64,000 nt of DNA from Enterobacter sp. EA-1. GTDB taxonomy: Bacteria; Pseudomonadota; Gammaproteobacteria; Enterobacterales; Enterobacteriaceae. The notes beneath the pieces were generated by a model. The model made no database searches and was not told the DNA's origin. It worked only from the letters and a program-made list of their open reading frames with translations. Where the stretch lies: the NCBI GenBank assembly GCA_002886105.1, contig CP025776.1, forward strand, positions 2,790,001 through 2,854,000. Reading direction: 5' to 3'. The stretch's first letter is position 1. Each line of letters starts with the position of its first letter. A program made the position numbers and the translations under genes. Positions 63,308 through 64,000 of the stretch are shown piece by piece.

Positions 63308-63837
63308 GGGAAGGTCCTCCGGTTACTTCCAGAACGGGTACTATAACGAGCATGGCGTGCGCTCACAATGATCAGGACACATTTATGGCACACGGGTTAA
63401 GTGCTTATAAATAAACGTAACACGCACGCGTGGTAAAAACATTAGAATTTGTAATGTCTTTAAAGCGCCTTAACTTATATCGCGCATCGGGGGTTATACC
63501 AATTTTCGTTAAATTAACGTGAATTTAATCACCAATTAATAGTGGAAAGATAGTGAAGGGCGGCTATAACTATATTTAAGACGCAAGGATGAACTTGCAT
63601 AAAATAACGAACGGAAGCGCTGCTGTGTGTACTGTAGAGCCCGGCGGATGTCGGCAGGCTCTATTTTTTATTATTCCACGCACGGCAAAATATATCATCT
63701 ATAATTCAACGGGCATCGATTTGTTATTATCCACCTTAATATTAGCTATCTATAAATAGACGCCCTTTCGGGGGTATGGTTAGCCCCGGACAGGCATGGT
63801 AGATTGATGCCCGTTTGCCATAGTTCAAGGATGCCTG
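63308..63837. other. Divergent intergenic region smrA / ogt
   Basis: About 530 bases, AT-rich in 63410-63600. It contains the promoters of smrA and ogt and one terminator-like hairpin at 63636-63672. A + strand transcript ending at that hairpin would have no evident gene in front of it, so a small RNA is conceivable but unsupported. Confidence 0.45.
63636..63672 (+). terminator. Terminator-like hairpin without an obvious gene
   Basis: AGAGCC (63636-63641) pairs with GGCTCT (63657-63662), with a small inner CCG/CGG pairing, followed by ATTTTTTATT. Good intrinsic terminator shape on the + strand, but no gene ends just upstream. Confidence 0.6.
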
Positions 63838-64000
63838 ATGCTCGCTACTCGAAGATAAAATCGCCACCCCGCTGGGCCCGCTGTGGTGCTCTGTGATGAG
63901 TCCTTCCATTTACGAGCTGTCGAGTGGGAAGAACACAGCGATCGCATGGTGGAGTTGTTGAATATTCATTATCGACGCGACGATTATCAGCGCATCGCTG
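63838..64000 (+). CDS. ogt: Ogt methylated-DNA-protein-cysteine methyltransferase, N-terminal part
   Basis: The gene runs off the right edge. ATG 63838 follows CAAGGATGCCTG. After one indel in the first codons it reads [13 protein letters not shown], then [20 protein letters not shown] and [17 protein letters not shown], very close to the E. coli Ogt start. Ogt is a constitutive DNA repair protein that takes alkyl groups from O6-methylguanine. Its catalytic PCHR Cys lies outside the window. Frame changes near 63850 and 63885. Confidence 0.9.

Noticed and set aside
63588-63765. Small gene starting MNLHKITNGSAAV upstream of ogt
   Set aside because: It runs through a terminator-like hairpin, lacks a properly spaced ribosome site and resembles nothing known.
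1-64000. tRNA, rRNA or insertion-sequence genes
   Set aside because: No cloverleaf, rRNA motif, transposase or terminal inverted repeat was found by eye on either strand.

Overview
The window is chromosomal DNA from a member of the Enterobacteriaceae, most like the Klebsiella/Enterobacter/Kosakonia group. Backbone genes at both ends are recognisable E. coli orthologues: asr, ydgU, ydgD and mdtJI on the left, and yajD, smrA and ogt on the right. Long accessory blocks lie between them. Most genes, backbone ones included, carry one or more single-base frame changes, often in homopolymers (asr, mdtJ, the peptide-binding protein, PTS IIB). This looks like an indel-rich assembly and not mass gene decay. 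I therefore annotate each gene over its whole reconstructed span, not as fragments.

Layout. 1-5014: end of an M32 carboxypeptidase, asr with an RstA-like box, ydgU, ydgD, a CHASE4-GGDEF-EAL signalling protein, and mdtJI. 5309-11557: an AI-2E family exporter and a four-gene peptide-type ABC importer. 11558-12377: an AT-rich gap. 12378-25986: a tightly packed eight-gene + strand cluster that I could not assign to any described system. It holds an intein-like Hint protein, six long beta-rich proteins without signal peptides (at least two clearly paralogous), and one protein with the DxDDTA signature of class II terpene cyclases. A large hairpin follows it. 26117-31669: a LysR regulator, an FAH-family enzyme, LeuCD-like isomerase/dehydratase subunits and a 2-hydroxycarboxylate transporter, probably a small-acid catabolic island.

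31751-47221: an RND pump with its adaptor, two OmpR-type two-component systems, a MipA/OmpV outer-membrane protein, a cytochrome P450, a TupA-like ATP-grasp protein and a second RND pump without an adaptor. 47241-48532: umuC alone with its own LexA-like box. 48820-58654: a double phosphotransferase locus with SorC and DeoR regulators, two galactitol-type IIA/IIB/IIC sets, two SIS hexuloisomerase-like proteins, an RpiB/LacAB isomerase, a ribulose-phosphate-3-epimerase-like enzyme and an SDR dehydrogenase. Together these suggest uptake and isomerisation of an unusual polyol or ketose. 58718-64000: a DUF2913-like gene, a deleted RND remnant, an FMN reductase, yajD, an orphan umuD with a canonical LexA box, smrA, and the start of ogt.

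The most novel part is 12378-25986. The double PTS locus with its array of 12-bp palindromes, and the separated umuC and umuD, are the next most interesting.
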